Shown here piece after piece: positions 1 through 12,800 of a stretch of DNA of 64,000 nucleotides; the stretch's first letter is position 1, and each line of letters begins with the position of its first letter. The notes under the pieces were generated by a model. That model worked only from the letters and a program-made list of their open reading frames with translations. It was not told the DNA's origin and ran no database searches. The translations under genes were made by a program, and so were the position numbers. This stretch comes from Endocalyx cinctus. Its lineage: Eukaryota; Ascomycota; Sordariomycetes; Amphisphaeriales; Apiosporaceae. The DNA is taken from positions 2,242,168 through 2,306,167 of the forward strand of contig BCKC01000003.1 of NCBI GenBank assembly GCA_001600455.1. Reading direction: 5' to 3'.

Positions 1-603
1 TCTAGTATATACATTACTCTTTCTATATCTATTACTCCAAAAAAGAAAATAAGATAGGTTTCACCGCTAAACCATAATTTAACCCCTATTGTAGTATCCC
101 GGTTCCTGGGTAATACGGTATTGAGTAAAAGTAAGGAATTATATTATACAAAGAGCTTAGAGTGGTTCAGTGCTACCCCTCCAAGGCCCTCGTCGATCGA
201 GTTGCCCCACTAGCCCCGCGTAGGATTTTTATATTTTACGTAGTAATCTATTTGTTATCCACTAAACTGGAAAAGTTTTGGTGCTTATTGAGCGTTATGT
301 ATAGTGCAAAACACAGTCAAATTACTGTACGTCTAAATAGTCCGTTCCGGCCATTATTGGAATTAGGTCAGATTTTACGGAGTACGGAGTTGTCACCATC
401 AAATTCCATCCATCTATAAATCCGTTTAAGAAACTCGACGGGTAAATATGTGAGTAAACTTGATATGGTATTTTTTTTTGTAGTACATATTTACACTGAA
501 AATTGTATCTGAATTTTATTTTATTTTTCTTCAAAATTTTTAATTTCTTTTTAGTTCTTCTTTTCCTGTCCCTTTTCTTGTCAACTAGGTAATCACTTGA
601 CTT
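1..603. other. Window start, no gene seen
   Basis: AT-rich DNA downstream of the bZIP gene, which ends at 604. Short open frames here have no recognisable protein character. A TACGGAGTAC-type motif, seen several times in this window, lies near 375-388. Poly-T and TTTTATT-rich DNA from about 470 to 560 may hold the 3' UTR and polyadenylation region of the bZIP gene; this is inference. Confidence 0.5.
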
Positions 604-1929
604 TCATGAAGATGCCGTTTCTACAGACCACGAAGCAGACATGGGCGTCACCGCGGTCGTCAACGCGGCCGCGCCTCTCATCTCGCGCCAGTAGTTGCTC
701 TGGTCTATGACGTCCCTGTCGAAGATGAACCACCAGCGCTCGAACAAGGTCTGGCCGACCTCCCAAGCCGAGGCCTGGTACGGGTCTCCGCCCCAGATCC
801 TCACGCCCTCGCACCCGTCCTCGAAGTCGTACACGAACCGGATGAGCGCAAGCGGGCCCGCCGCGCTCGGCGGCCGCAGCTCGTCCGGGAGGCTCAGTAT
901 GATGATCAGCCGGTCCCGCACCATCGGCCACGGGATCAGGTCGATCACCGGGTGGTGATGCACCGACGACTGCGACGCCGTCGGCCGCCACGTCGCCGGC
1001 AGCTGCCGCATCGAGTCGCTCGTGTGCGTCCCGTCCAGGAACGGCGACGACGCGGCCATGTCCCAGATCCGGGCCGCGCACTTGAGCCGGTCGGCCACCC
1101 GCATCATGGCCCTGACCAGCGCCAGCTCGCTGACGGGCAGGAGATACGAGTCCGGGAACGAATAACTTTCCGATAGAGAATCTTCCCGTTCAAAGGTCCA
1201 AGTTAGTGTCTATCGTAAAATAGCGTTGGGCGTGTTATCGCGGGTTAATTGTAAAGAGATGCGGTAAAGCGTACCTGATGAAGAACTTGTGATTAATTCG
1301 TCTGTCTGTATCGCTGAAAGAAGCGACGGTGAAGGTCCGCTTCCGTTAGAATCCAACGAGATGCCCGGGCTTTGTTCGCTTTCCGCCTCGGTTTGATCTC
1401 TCGCCGAGCTTGACAAGAAAAGGGTCGCATTAGTTGGATCTATTGCTTCCCTTGTCCAGGAGCGAAAATCAAGATCCAGAGCCTGTTCTAATTCTGCTGG
1501 TTCCGGTATGGCTGCAGCTAATTGATCATTATCCTCAAGTTGCGGTGGGTTGCATCCGCTTGATGCAGATTCACCTGTACGCGGGTTTGATGCGACATTG
1601 ACGTCATGAGCAGCCCCGGCAGGCTCGGTGGTGGAAGCTTTCTGTTGTACTGGCCATGCCTGGCTTTTCGTCTGTCGCTTACGCTCTCCTGGGTCACTTA
1701 TCAGGGGCTGCTGAGATGAAAGCTTGATAGTATGGACCACGGGTTTCTACTTACGGTATCGGCGCTGAGCAAGCACGTTGAGAACGCGCTTACGTTCGGC
1801 CGCGTTGTCGTTGATATCGGGGACATGTAATTGTGCCGGCTCTTTTTGTATCCTCTGCCTTGTCCTACGCTTCTCATAGGTCAAACTAGTAGTCTGGGCT
1901 GTCTGGGTATTTTCTTCAGCGGCCATCAT
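604..1929 (-). CDS. bZIP transcription factor with C-terminal DUF3425 domain
   Basis: Probable DNA-binding regulator, nuclear. Three exons read on the minus strand: 1929-1755, 1688-1275 and 1181-604, giving about 388 aa. Intron 1 (1689-1754, 66 bp, GTAAGT donor) splits the basic region; joining restores NVLAQRRYR followed by ERKRQTK, the typical fungal bZIP basic motif, at about residues 48-65. Intron 2 (1182-1274, 93 bp) joins a Ser/Glu-rich linker to the C-terminal domain. Exon 3 carries the DUF3425 hallmarks LRPPSAAGPLALIRFVYDFE, GVRIWGGDPY, WEVGQTLFERWWF and the QSNYWREMRGA end. The leucine zipper after the basic region is not obvious. Exon 3 is much richer in GC than exons 1-2 and the flanks. 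The start is the first ATG of an MM pair. The target genes cannot be told from sequence. Confidence 0.85.
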
Positions 1930-2355
1930 ATATCCTTCAGCTAGCTGTTTATACGAAAGGGCAGATTTAGTGCCGTTATGCTTCCGAGTAATAGACCACT
2001 GAAATGTTTAGAAAGGGTAGGCATAATACACATGCATAACTTATAGCCAGAGAGCGTTGATGAATAAATCTTAAGTAAGTGAAAGAAAACAAAGAGTCGG
2101 CAAAGCCTCGAGGATGCGTATGCGTAGTTATAACGGTCTAACATAACGTCTAAACATAACGCTTATGGTTATGGTCTGGTTATGATCATGTGGGGACCTG
2201 TGGGCCATTCCAAATTAGAGCCCTACGTGTACTGTCACTGTGTAGACAAGCATGCCTGGCATAGTTTATTCTAGTGCTGTGGATGTGAGATCTAACTATA
2301 ACTCCCGGCGGATAAGATAAACTGCCAATCACTTCCAAACCCCAAAAGAAAAAAA

Positions 2356-2391
<36 letters not shown>

Positions 2392-4775
2392 GCGGCACCG
2401 CGAAGGCAAGATCGTTCTTCCGGATCCGTGTTTTACTTAAAGGGAGCTTCAAAGGACTATGAGAACTTACGATGGCATCGGGACCCTGCTAGGTGTAAGA
2501 GCTGGGTTGGTTGATTGGCTGGTTGGCTGAGTTATGGTTTGTGGCATTGGAATAGCCTGTTTTAATATGCCAATGTTCTCTACTCCTTACTTAGCACATC
2601 TATGTGGCACGACTGTCAAATATCTATGAAATGATATATACTTGTATATATATATATAGCTTCTCGGAATGTACTATATTAGAAAGTTGGAAGGCCCGAC
2701 AAGCACCACTATATATAAATTTAAGTTTGCGGACGATTCCGTCTCTGGAGCTTTACCGACCGCACTTAGCTAAGTTTAGTTCTCTCTATTTGTATATGTC
2801 GCACCGACACCACAAGTCGGGAACTGTTCTTCAGCCACGACGTAATGCCACATGGAAAATCAAATCTAACTCAGGGTATTGATTTATTTTGGGTCCAGTC
2901 AAATACGTTTGGTAGTCTTACCAGGAGAAAGGGGGGGGGGGGGGGAAGAAGTCCTCGGAAAAGCTTAAATTTAAGTCAAACGTTAGAAAACCTTAGTCTT
3001 AGTTAAAGGAGGGAGGATTGTCTCCAAGACTTGTTCATCTTTAGATTTAATAATACACTTATTTTCTGCGTTGTTCTTAAATATCTTGTTCTTTTTACCT
3101 AGAAGAAAAGAACTTTTCGGGACATGTTAGCATACCTAGTTGGGGGGCACGGGCAATCCTCCCAGCCTACGTAAGAAATTAGTTAAGCCACAGCGATCGT
3201 GGGAACTTGAAATTTTATTACTGTACATAGTAGGTTTCTTTCCTTCTTTCTTTCTTTTTCTTTCTTCCTCAAACTTGATAACTTGCTAGCGTCAGCAAGC
3301 AATAGGCGATAGTTACGCCGTGCGGGATATATCTTACCGTCATTTGGGCTGTGCTGATGCTGATGCTGATGATATGTTAACTAATCTTTCACAGGCACGG
3401 ACGGACCCCCAGCAGGGTATCACTAGAACAGACCGCCGTATTTAGAATAATAAACCAGCAGTTCGTCTGAATGATTACGGATACTCCGTATGTTTCTATT
3501 ATAATCTTCCGCGCATATAGGCCATGTTGCTATTTAGCATCCGGTCAAAGCCCGAGGCCAAGACCAACGATTTTCGAATGAATTATCTCGGTTGGTATCG
3601 TTGATTCATTACTTTACTAGATGTGGAAGGACTTGAAATTACGAAAAGGCTTGTTGGCTGGCTGGCTGACAAGCTATCCCTTTGGGTGGAGATATAGTGT
3701 ACGGTACATATTAATGCTACTTAGTATGTATGCATTCAGCTGGTTGCTATAGTGGGCTGTCAGCACTACTGCAACAACGGCCAAATTCTTCATCTTCGAT
3801 GAACACAATAAGTGGGCTGGTAATGTTGAGGAAACACCACCTGTCTGATGATCCAAAAACAAGGAATTGTATACCGAAAAAAAGAAAAAAAGAGAAAAAC
3901 CTCTTGTGAGTGGACTTGATGTCAGCGATGAGCAACGACTGATAACTGATCAGTCAGTAGATGGAATCAAAGATTCCAAGTTGAACTCACTAAATCTGAG
4001 GGTCCCTGTCAGATCTGGGCCAAATATTAAGCGGCGGGGGCCCTACGGGGCTGAAATAACCTTATTAGTCATTTATTTCAACAATTGCTAAGAAGAGTAA
4101 ATCAAGCAGAAATAAATATGTATAATGTAGAATGATATCAACGTCTTGGGGAGTTTTGAAATACCGGGTAATCTCGTGTCATCAATCGTACTCTAGACGT
4201 CCCGACAACCTGGCTGATTATGAGTGACTCAGCAACATAGAGCTGCGCAGCGAACAGAGAAAGTGCTCTCAAAAATGTCTCATTGGTTCACCTCCTCTTC
4301 CCCGGTAGGGAGGGTGACCTGTTGCATTTCCAGGGGGTGGGAGGGTATCACAAAGCAATCCCTGTAGGATATCCATCGTTAACAATTACTTTATTAAATA
4401 CTATGTACGGAGTACTTGTAAAACCCATATAATTCCCTGGAAGAAGGGGTCTTGGAAATGCTTTGGTAATAGAGTGCGAGCTGAAGGCCATCTCACTGCA
4501 CGGGATTGCTGGTGAACTAAGAAATTCATGGCACCTCATAATCTCTACCCTGCAACTCTTTCTCTCTACACTCCAAAAAAAAAAAAAAAATAGAAAATTT
4601 TCTATCTTTTAATATCTTGCATCTCGTTTCATCCATACATACTTAATCTACATTTCTAAACTCTTCCCTAGTTTGATGTCGTTGATGTCCTTATTACCGC
4701 TAGTCTAAGTAACGACACTTAAACTTTTTAGTCATCAAGACATTTAGCAAGATTGACGGGTTATTATAGGTCATC
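1930..4775. other. Intergenic region with simple repeats, no gene seen
   Basis: About 2.8 kb between the divergent bZIP gene and the membrane-protein gene. It holds a CA microsatellite, a 15-base G run near 2931-2945, CTGATG and GGCTG micro-repeats (about 3350-3370 and 3655-3670) and pyrimidine tracts. Open frames are short and low-complexity. Promoters of both neighbours should lie at its two ends, but no definite element is claimed. Confidence 0.5.
2359..2389. repeat. (AC)n microsatellite
   Basis: About fifteen AC dinucleotides directly after a poly-A run. A simple sequence repeat likely to vary in length between strains. Confidence 0.95.
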
Positions 4776-5826
4776 ATGTCGAGGGTAAGATTTTTTTTTA
4801 CTTGTTATGTTACATAGTAACTTGTTACTGATGAGGATCCCCAATAGTGGGATGAGGCGCCGGAATTATCTCATGCCTACGAAGCCCCAGAAGTACACCA
4901 ACCTCCAACAGGACCGGAGGTAGTCTCACATTACCAGCAATACCAATCACCAGCAAGTCCCTACAAGCCGGCAGAAACCACATATCCACCTCACCCACCG
5001 TACGGGGAGACGCCACCCGCGGGGCGGTCGGTACCATCGACGTACGCGCACGACCACTCGACGTACGGCGGCACACTAGTATCGTCCGATTTCGATAGCA
5101 GAGGAGGAAGAGGGAGAAGACAGAAGCAGATACTCGGTTGCGCGCCTTTGATTTTCATTCTTTCGGTCATAATCGCCGTGCTATCGATAACCGTCATCGG
5201 ATTGGCGGCCGGGACGGGCGTCGAGTCAAGTCGCGCCAACAACGCCGAGCAGCAATTGGCGGAAGCGAACTCGAAGCTGGCCTCGGCCACGTCGACATCA
5301 TCTGGGTCAACACCTACTTCCACCGCCGAGATAGATAAGGGCTGCTCAACTAGGGCCGCCAGCGTTAGTGGGAGCACCTACACCACGTCATGTAAGTCTG
5401 CTTCGCGCAATTGGATTGAGAAAAAAAAATAAGAAAAAACATTACGAGTTATGGAAAAAAGTGCTGACTTAATCTATTTACTATGCAGTCCTAAGCAGAG
5501 AGACTTTCAGAATCTTCTGTAACACCAACGCGCCCAACCCCCCTTTACTATCGCTATTTGTCGGCACCTTCGACGACTGCATGGACGCCTGCGCCTTCTG
5601 GACCGTATACACGGCCGGGGACTTCAACACAAGTAGCACTTTCGCCAACGCCACCTGCTCTGGCGTCAGCTTTATACCGGCCTGGACCAACCGAACGACG
5701 GCCTTAGATGGAGGCGCGCCAGGCAATTGCTACCTGAAGCCAGGTCCTCAGAACGAGACCGGTCTGGAGGCTCCCACCGCCGGGACGCCCGTTCACGCGG
5801 GAATCTTACTATCGGATGCGTCGTGA
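4776..5826 (+). CDS. Single-pass membrane protein with Cys-rich, apple/PAN-like ectodomain
   Basis: Function unknown; this architecture (Pro/Tyr-rich cytoplasmic tail, one membrane segment, Cys-rich extracellular part) is common in filamentous fungi. Three exons are proposed: 4776-4784, 4848-5391 and 5489-5826, giving 296 aa. Exon 1 codes only M-S-R. The reading frame of exon 2 has a TAG immediately before its first codon and no early ATG, so an upstream exon is required; ATGTCGAGG followed by GTAAGA fits in phase. Residues 4-90 are rich in Pro, Tyr and Ser. A run of basic residues precedes a membrane helix at about 104-126 (LIFILSVIIAVLSITVIGLA). The outer part has paired cysteines, the motif DDCMDACAFW and a GNCYLK end, as in fungal apple-like domains. 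Intron 2 (5392-5488, 97 bp) joins TTS to FLSRETFRIFC. The domain call rests on the cysteine pattern only. Confidence 0.72.
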
Positions 5827-8800
5827 GGACATATAAGCTCACTTACTTTTTAAAACAACATTTAATTTTAATACGACATCGCCCCCTCACTCATTCACTG
5901 ATGATTCTTGTTGAACTTAAAGAAATAATTGTGGACCTAAGTCGGACATATACACCATCATTATCTTCGTTGCTAGAGATGGGTGACGCGGTATACAAGG
6001 CAGGCTGTTTTTTACTGGGGATTAAAAAAAAAAAGGATTGATACCAAGGCTTGGGCGTTCGGAGTCGTCGGGTACGAACTCAAAGGTTCTACTTACCATT
6101 TCAAGACTGTGTTCTCAAGACGTATCGGAGATTTCTACGTTCCAACAATTTACGTACATATATGAGCATAACGATAAATACTACAAAGCTGCTGGGAATA
6201 ATTTTCGCAGATCATAGATTTGTTCTTTTTCTTTTCTTTTTTTTTTTTTATGAGTTAATAAATTATAGTTTTCAACTCATCTCATATAGTCACTTTGTCG
6301 CGTACAAGGCATTGCTTACCGCCTTAGCTCCTTTGAATGTGTATATCATACCACTGCGTACAGGGAAATGGTGTCCTGTTTCTATTAGCACAGGACTTTT
6401 ATTCCTAACCCATGGTACAAAACAAGCGCATCAAACCAACCTTGCTCTACCAGGTTGACATTAAGCGATAACAATAGACTTAATGTTGTGTTTTTTTCTC
6501 TTTCGCTCCCGATAATAACAAGGATAGCGGAGGACGCAGCTGGATGATGAGCAAATCAACGTTTACGGTGGCAGCCGAAACATAGATCTGACCTGGTTCC
6601 TCCTTTGTGCTACTTACCTTCTGCGATGTTCGTAAATATTCCGGTAGCATTTAGAGAGATTGGTTATCTGCTATACTACATTGAATGTGCATCCCTATAG
6701 CACTTTGTTTTTCGAATACTAAATAATATACGGAGTACATATATTGAAACGCATTACAGGCGATAATAACTACGGCGGAGTTACATCACCTTCATCTCCC
6801 CCAAAATCCGTATTTAGCATTCTTGGTATTCCCCAGCCCCTTAGTATATGCTATTATACTATTATATTGCTACATATACTATACTACACTCACCAATTAC
6901 TTTATTCAGTCTCGGCAAGTTCCATCGCTGATCAGACGACTTTACCAAGCTTGTTTGCCGGTACCTATACGGAGTGTACCCATTCTTGAGAAAAATGCGA
7001 CGGGTACGGACAGAAACAAAGCCTCCTTATTTTAAAACTCCGCCGAATCTCCCCCTCATTTCCACCCTTTGTAAATCTGATATAAGGTAGTGTATAAAAG
7101 TACGCTACACTACAAAAGGACAGCAAGTTGTACAAAGCAAACCAGCAGCACACTGCTACTGCACAACAAATGCGCCTCAACCCAGAAACATGATTTGCTA
7201 CGCGACCTTGTCGGATTCGTCTCCTGTTTCGTGACGGATCCGAACGGAGCTACCCACCTAAAGGATCGAGGAATCCTTCTACTAGTATATAAACCCCTCA
7301 CAGCATCAAGCCACATAATGAATAACCCTGTCGCAAATCGTAAATCGGATAATTGGGGGCTAGATTGGAAGATCAAACGATAGGAGAAACCGGTCCTGGA
7401 CTATCTGGGCGTCGAAGGCGGTACGCCCAGCAAGAATATGCAAAGCTGGAACTTTGATCACAATATGGAATATACGGCGAAGTGCATTCTGAATGGTTGC
7501 CTTCCGGCTGTAAATTCCGGAGGATGAAGAATATTGCAATGCGAACGTCGCATATTATATTCAAAAAATATTGTTACCTAGAGAAGGCGATAACAGAACC
7601 ACTGAGCTACACAGTACTTCGAGATTATCGCTATGACCATTCAGTGAGTAATCGCATTGCGTACGCACGAGCTAGAATACTAGGTATATCATTTCATACG
7701 TCACTGAACGGCTGGCATCTCACAATTGGGAGCCTGTATTGCCCGGTAAATCGGGGTATCGCCTTTCTAATATGCTTACCGACTGGATGCCTGATCAGGA
7801 TTCCCGCCTTGTCGTTGTTGAAACAATCTGGGCTTCGTCACCGCATCCATCCAATACCTCCAACGCTCTCCTTTTCGGGCAATGATAATACATGGGGACC
7901 ACGTGGCGACTGAGATATGCTTATACTATGTTGAAACGGAAGGTCGCGTACGTTTTCTTTTTCTTCAACTGGAACGGGCCATAAGGCTGAGTAAGTGACC
8001 TACAGTTCTTGTCAAAAGAATATCTATTTCGCACCGGGGTATGCAATATCCCGAATCGCAGGTTCAACCCGTACTCAATTCCTCTTTTTACGATTCTTCT
8101 TTTTTTTTTTTTCTTCTCAAATACTATGCGTAGTAAGACGGCGATTGCGGCAGAAGCATGCTGACTACGAGCTGCAAATAACGGTACTGTCAAACATTTA
8201 ACTTTTGAATTACGATAAAATCCTTTCATCTTTCTTTTCGGCGCGATATAATAGTCGCGGCGCTGCAATACTAAGCTTTCCAACTAGCCCGCGTGCCGTG
8301 GATAGAGAGATCCTCTTGGAAATAGTGTATCTTAGTTTGGCATTATTCCCAAGAAGTATCTTGATGGAATGTCCGGGTCTATTTTCCTTTTCTTCTTCTT
8401 CGGGTGGTGATTTCTGAGTCAATTCGCGAACAGCTTCAGTTAAGCTCCCCATTAGCCTACCGTTCCTCCATACGAAGCGGAAAAGGCGGAAAGAGAAAGG
8501 AGGTTCTGGTGAAACTTAAAATTAACTATCGCCCTCGAAGCTGTTAATGCCGCGATATTATATTAACGGCCCACGATAAGATTTTAGTCATGGGCGCACA
8601 AAGACGTTACGAACGTTTAGGTAGTTGCAAGCTCGATCGCCAGCACGCGTAAGGGGTTAACCGGAATACACGACCACTTGAACGGTAACGGATGAAGAAT
8701 AGATTTCTCTGGCAAATATAATGGGGTTATCAAGGGTCAATCGTTAGGTATACACTACCGAGGTGTTCGGGAATGTACTCGACTTGCATAGACAACATAT

Positions 8801-9895
8801 GGCACGAGACCTCGAGACCTCCCAGTGTTCGGTATTTGATCTACCTACAGCTGAATAGACGGAGTAAGGTTTGAAGTAGGTGGAATATCAGCGGTATGAC
8901 TGCTCTAGTATCTAGCCAATGATTGACGGTGTGGATTCGAAAAGAGGTATGAGTTCGGAGATCCATCTACCTTGTAAAATTATTAGTTGATGAATGAACG
9001 GCGATGATGATGGGTTTATTGGTTAAAAGCCGACTGGGCTATTTCCGGTCTGCTACGGCATCTGGAAAAGAGAGTCAGATTTTGCGATCTTAGCACCTAC
9101 ATTAGACTTATCGAAATAGTATTAGAACATTCTAGGAGATCTACAGCTAGCGAATAGAGAGCTCCGTATGCGAGGATGTATACATAGAATGTACGCAGTA
9201 TACACAGTACAGTATTTAATTAAATATGTCAGCAGAGTTATGGATCCGGTCAAGGATTTATCCCCGCACAATACCAATTTATGTACGTATAGTACGCCAA
9301 GATTACCTTATGGATACTCATGTCAATCAAAGGGCGTGAGACTCCTCAACAAGGCGTAAAGTAAAAGGATACGATACAATACAAAGCACATTCTTCCGCG
9401 GAATGGCCTTGAAATAATATGACAGATGACTCAAACTTCATGTAGGCCGCCGATAACGAAGATTTCTATAGACCGCTTCTAAATTCCTAATTCGTACCCA
9501 GTACTCCAGTAACCTTCCATACGTAATACCAAAGATATCGTTACTTATTTATTCTGCAAGAACAAACTAAGCACAAAATCAGTTTAGTCATCTATTCCTA
9601 CCAGTTTTCGGTAGAAATACGCACTCCTCATTTATCAGGAAAGCTTAGTTGTAATCCTTTCCTCTTAATTTTCTTTTATGAAATTGAATTCCATCCTTCT
9701 CCCATCGAATATTATTTCGACACCGACTACGGAGATTATATCGACTCCTCGTCCGTGATCAAGGGTCGTAATATATATTCCTCATCGGACTTCATTCACG
9801 CCCTTTAAACCTCGTTGTTTCCCAACTTGGAATAGGGGCATGTCAATTCTCGCGCCCTTCATCATCACTTTAATCAGAACTCAGCACGCCTAAAT
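5827..9895. other. Gene-free AT-rich region
   Basis: About 4 kb with stops in all frames and scattered TA-rich stretches. The longest open frame (143 codons, 7482-7913, plus strand) has no domain-like pattern, and no splice sites extend it. A TATAAAAG sequence near 7096 has no gene after it. The last few hundred bases should include the promoter and 5' UTR of the homeodomain gene. The look is that of decayed, possibly RIP-mutated DNA, but no transposon could be identified. Confidence 0.5.
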
Positions 9896-12800
9896 ATGAC
9901 CACCATAGACGAGATGGATGAGATGGATTTTATTAATTGGGATGCCGCCGCTCCAACGTTTTCGGCTGACTATGACTTCGATCTGACAACTACATCGGAG
10001 GGCGTGACAAACGGCGTTGGCGCTTTTCCTGCATTGTCCGACCAATCTACTATGGACATGGTCTTTGGAGACATTGAAGGTGATGAATGGTCTTATTGGG
10101 CTCTTGAGCATTTCGAATCCACCCAGATACCGCAGGAATTCAACAACAACAACAACAGCGGCAACGGCAACGGCAACAACAATAACACTAATAATACGAT
10201 GTACCCAGATCTGGAAGTTCAGCCTTTAGCTGACACGACCACAATCGGCATGTATTGGGAAAATCCCGAGTTCCCTTGCGATCACTGTGCCAGCGGCGGT
10301 TACCAGTGCAAGCTGATCCGGGAAGGTAAATATAAAGGTTACTGTACAAGCTGCGTCGCCCTTCGCTGCCAATGCAGCTTTGGCCCATCCGTCAACAACC
10401 TTGCTGCCGAGGTTGGAGCCACATTCCCAGAAAACCCGTGGCCCACAGTGGGTGATAGACCGGAGATGTCGATCCTCCACGAGGACGAACTGACAAACAT
10501 TGGGACATCGGCCCCGCTCTCCTCAGGCTTAGTTACTCCGGTCGAAGATAATCAGTCTGGGGCCATGAAACCACCAAGCGTGCCGAAGATCGGCGCCCGC
10601 TTCTCTCGAGAGTCGGTTAAAATCTTGAAGAACTGGCTGGGAACGCATAGTCGACACCCCTACCCTACCGACGAAGAAAAGGAAGGCCTTCAAAAGCTCA
10701 CCGGACTTAACAAGACTCAGATTACCAACTGGCTCGCCAACGCTCGGCGTCGGGGTAAGATCCAACCTACCGGAACCACCTCGCCTCACGTTGGCAGAGG
10801 TTATGCTCAGGCTATGGATATTCCTCAACGTAGCGCAACCCCGCACCTGCTCGAGAACATGAACCCCTTGCAGCGTTGGCAGAACTCTCCGCCGGAAAAC
10901 GAACCTGCCTCGGTGACTGCCATTGCCCGAGCCGTTTCAGCGTCTAGCTCATACTCGGCCACGTCTGGTTCCGGTCGCAACAGCCCTTACGTCTCCAACT
11001 ACTCAGATGATGGCTCCAGCAAATCGCTGTGCAATCAGTCATCAGCTAGCAGTTTGGGTACCTCGCACTCGAGTACCGGCTCGTTCGCTTCCGCTTTCTC
11101 GAACAAATCTCGGGGCTCGTTCGGTTCCGTACCATCGTTCGTACGAAACCGCGGACGACGTCGTCGTAGGCGCGCCGCTCCTAGACCCGCCGATGAGCGC
11201 CTGAGCCAGCCGCTGAAAACATTCCAGTGCACTTTCTGTACCGAAACGTTCAGAACAAAGCACGACTGGCAACGGCATGAAAAGTCGCTGCATTTATCCC
11301 TAGAGCGCTGGGTATGTTCACCTGACGGACCGAGAGATATAAACCCGGCAACTGGCCTGATGTCCTGCCTCTTCTGCGGCCACCCGGATCCGGACCAGGC
11401 CCACCTGGAAACGCACAACTTCACGAGCTGTACTGAACGGACGCTGGAAGAGCGAACCTTTTACCGGAAGGATCACCTTCGACAACACCTGAAGCTTGTT
11501 CACAACGTGAAATTTCTGCCGTGGGCCATGGAGAAATGGCGGGTGGCTTCTCCGGAAATACGATCCCGATGCGGTTTCTGCAACGTCGTTCTCGATAGCT
11601 GGTCCATCCGAACGGACCACATTGCCGAACACTTCAAGACCGGTAACACCATGGCCGACTGGAAGGGTGACTGGGGTTTCGAAGCACCCGTTCTCGAGAT
11701 GGTTGAGAACTCCATCCCGCCTTGTGAGAGATCGCCGCCTCTCCCGTTTCTCCTTCAGTCATCTAATTTCGTTCTGCAGACTTGATCCACGACGAACGCC
11801 AATCCCCCTTGCCGTTCGCAGCCGGCCAAGCACCTCCCGCTACTCCGAGCACGGCCTACGAATTGCTCAAACTCGAACTCCAATACTGGATCAACGAAGC
11901 TATTACGGATCGTGGTCATAACCCGCCAGATTCGGAAATACAGTTTGAAGCGTGCCGAATCGTCTTCGGGACTGAGTCCCCCTCTCAGGATATCCCGTCG
12001 AAATCGTGGCTGCGAGACCTCATTTTCTCCTCCGAAGAAGTCACACAACAAGCCATTTTCCAGCCGACCAGGGATCAAGTGGAATGCCGCATGTCAAAGC
12101 CATGTATCAACGGGAAACCAGATATTTTTGAAGATTGCGAGCTAGAGAGAGAACTACAAGACTTCGTGAGGGCACGTCAGCTACTTGGTATCACGGCTAT
12201 GGACCACGAGCTCCAAGTCGAGTCGTGTCGCATCATAGGAAGGATCGAGGAAAAGTCTAGTTTACCGTCAGATGACGTAGCCAACTGGCTCATTCGTCTG
12301 ATCAACGGTTCAACGACGTGGCTTGAAGATTTTCGGCAGCGAGCACAATTACCGCGAAGCGAAGAAATTGGAGACGCGTATCAAAGATCCAAAGACCCCA
12401 CAACCATAGATTCTACCGTTCATAACTATAGTCGCCTGGATGCCGAATTGGGAGAGTACCTCAAAAAACGGAGAGCCTTGGGCGTAGAGCCGGACGACGC
12501 GGACTTGCAGAGGTACGCTCGTATCATTATATACGATAACGACGACGAGTGGAATCAGACGGCAGCCGACGACGCGGAATGGCTAGACGGCTTCCGCCAC
12601 CGACATTCGACATCGACGTCGAGAGATTCGTCAGCCAGTGGTGCGATGATGACACAATCCGGCCCATTTCAGAACCAGGCAGGGTCGAGAGTAAACCAAT
12701 CGCCGATGCATTCGCCTTTCTCCGGGAACACGAGGCGTCGTAGGAGGCTCTCGCTATACTTCTTGAACGATTCCGGCTGTTTCCGACGCTTAGCCCAAGG

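Noticed and set aside
2186..2452. Open frame running through the CA microsatellite
   Set aside because: The middle is a Val-Cys and Phe run made by the simple repeat and poly-A, so it is not a gene.
7482..7913. 143-codon open frame in the AT-rich block
   Set aside because: No domain-like pattern, no supporting splice structure and no fit to neighbouring genes.
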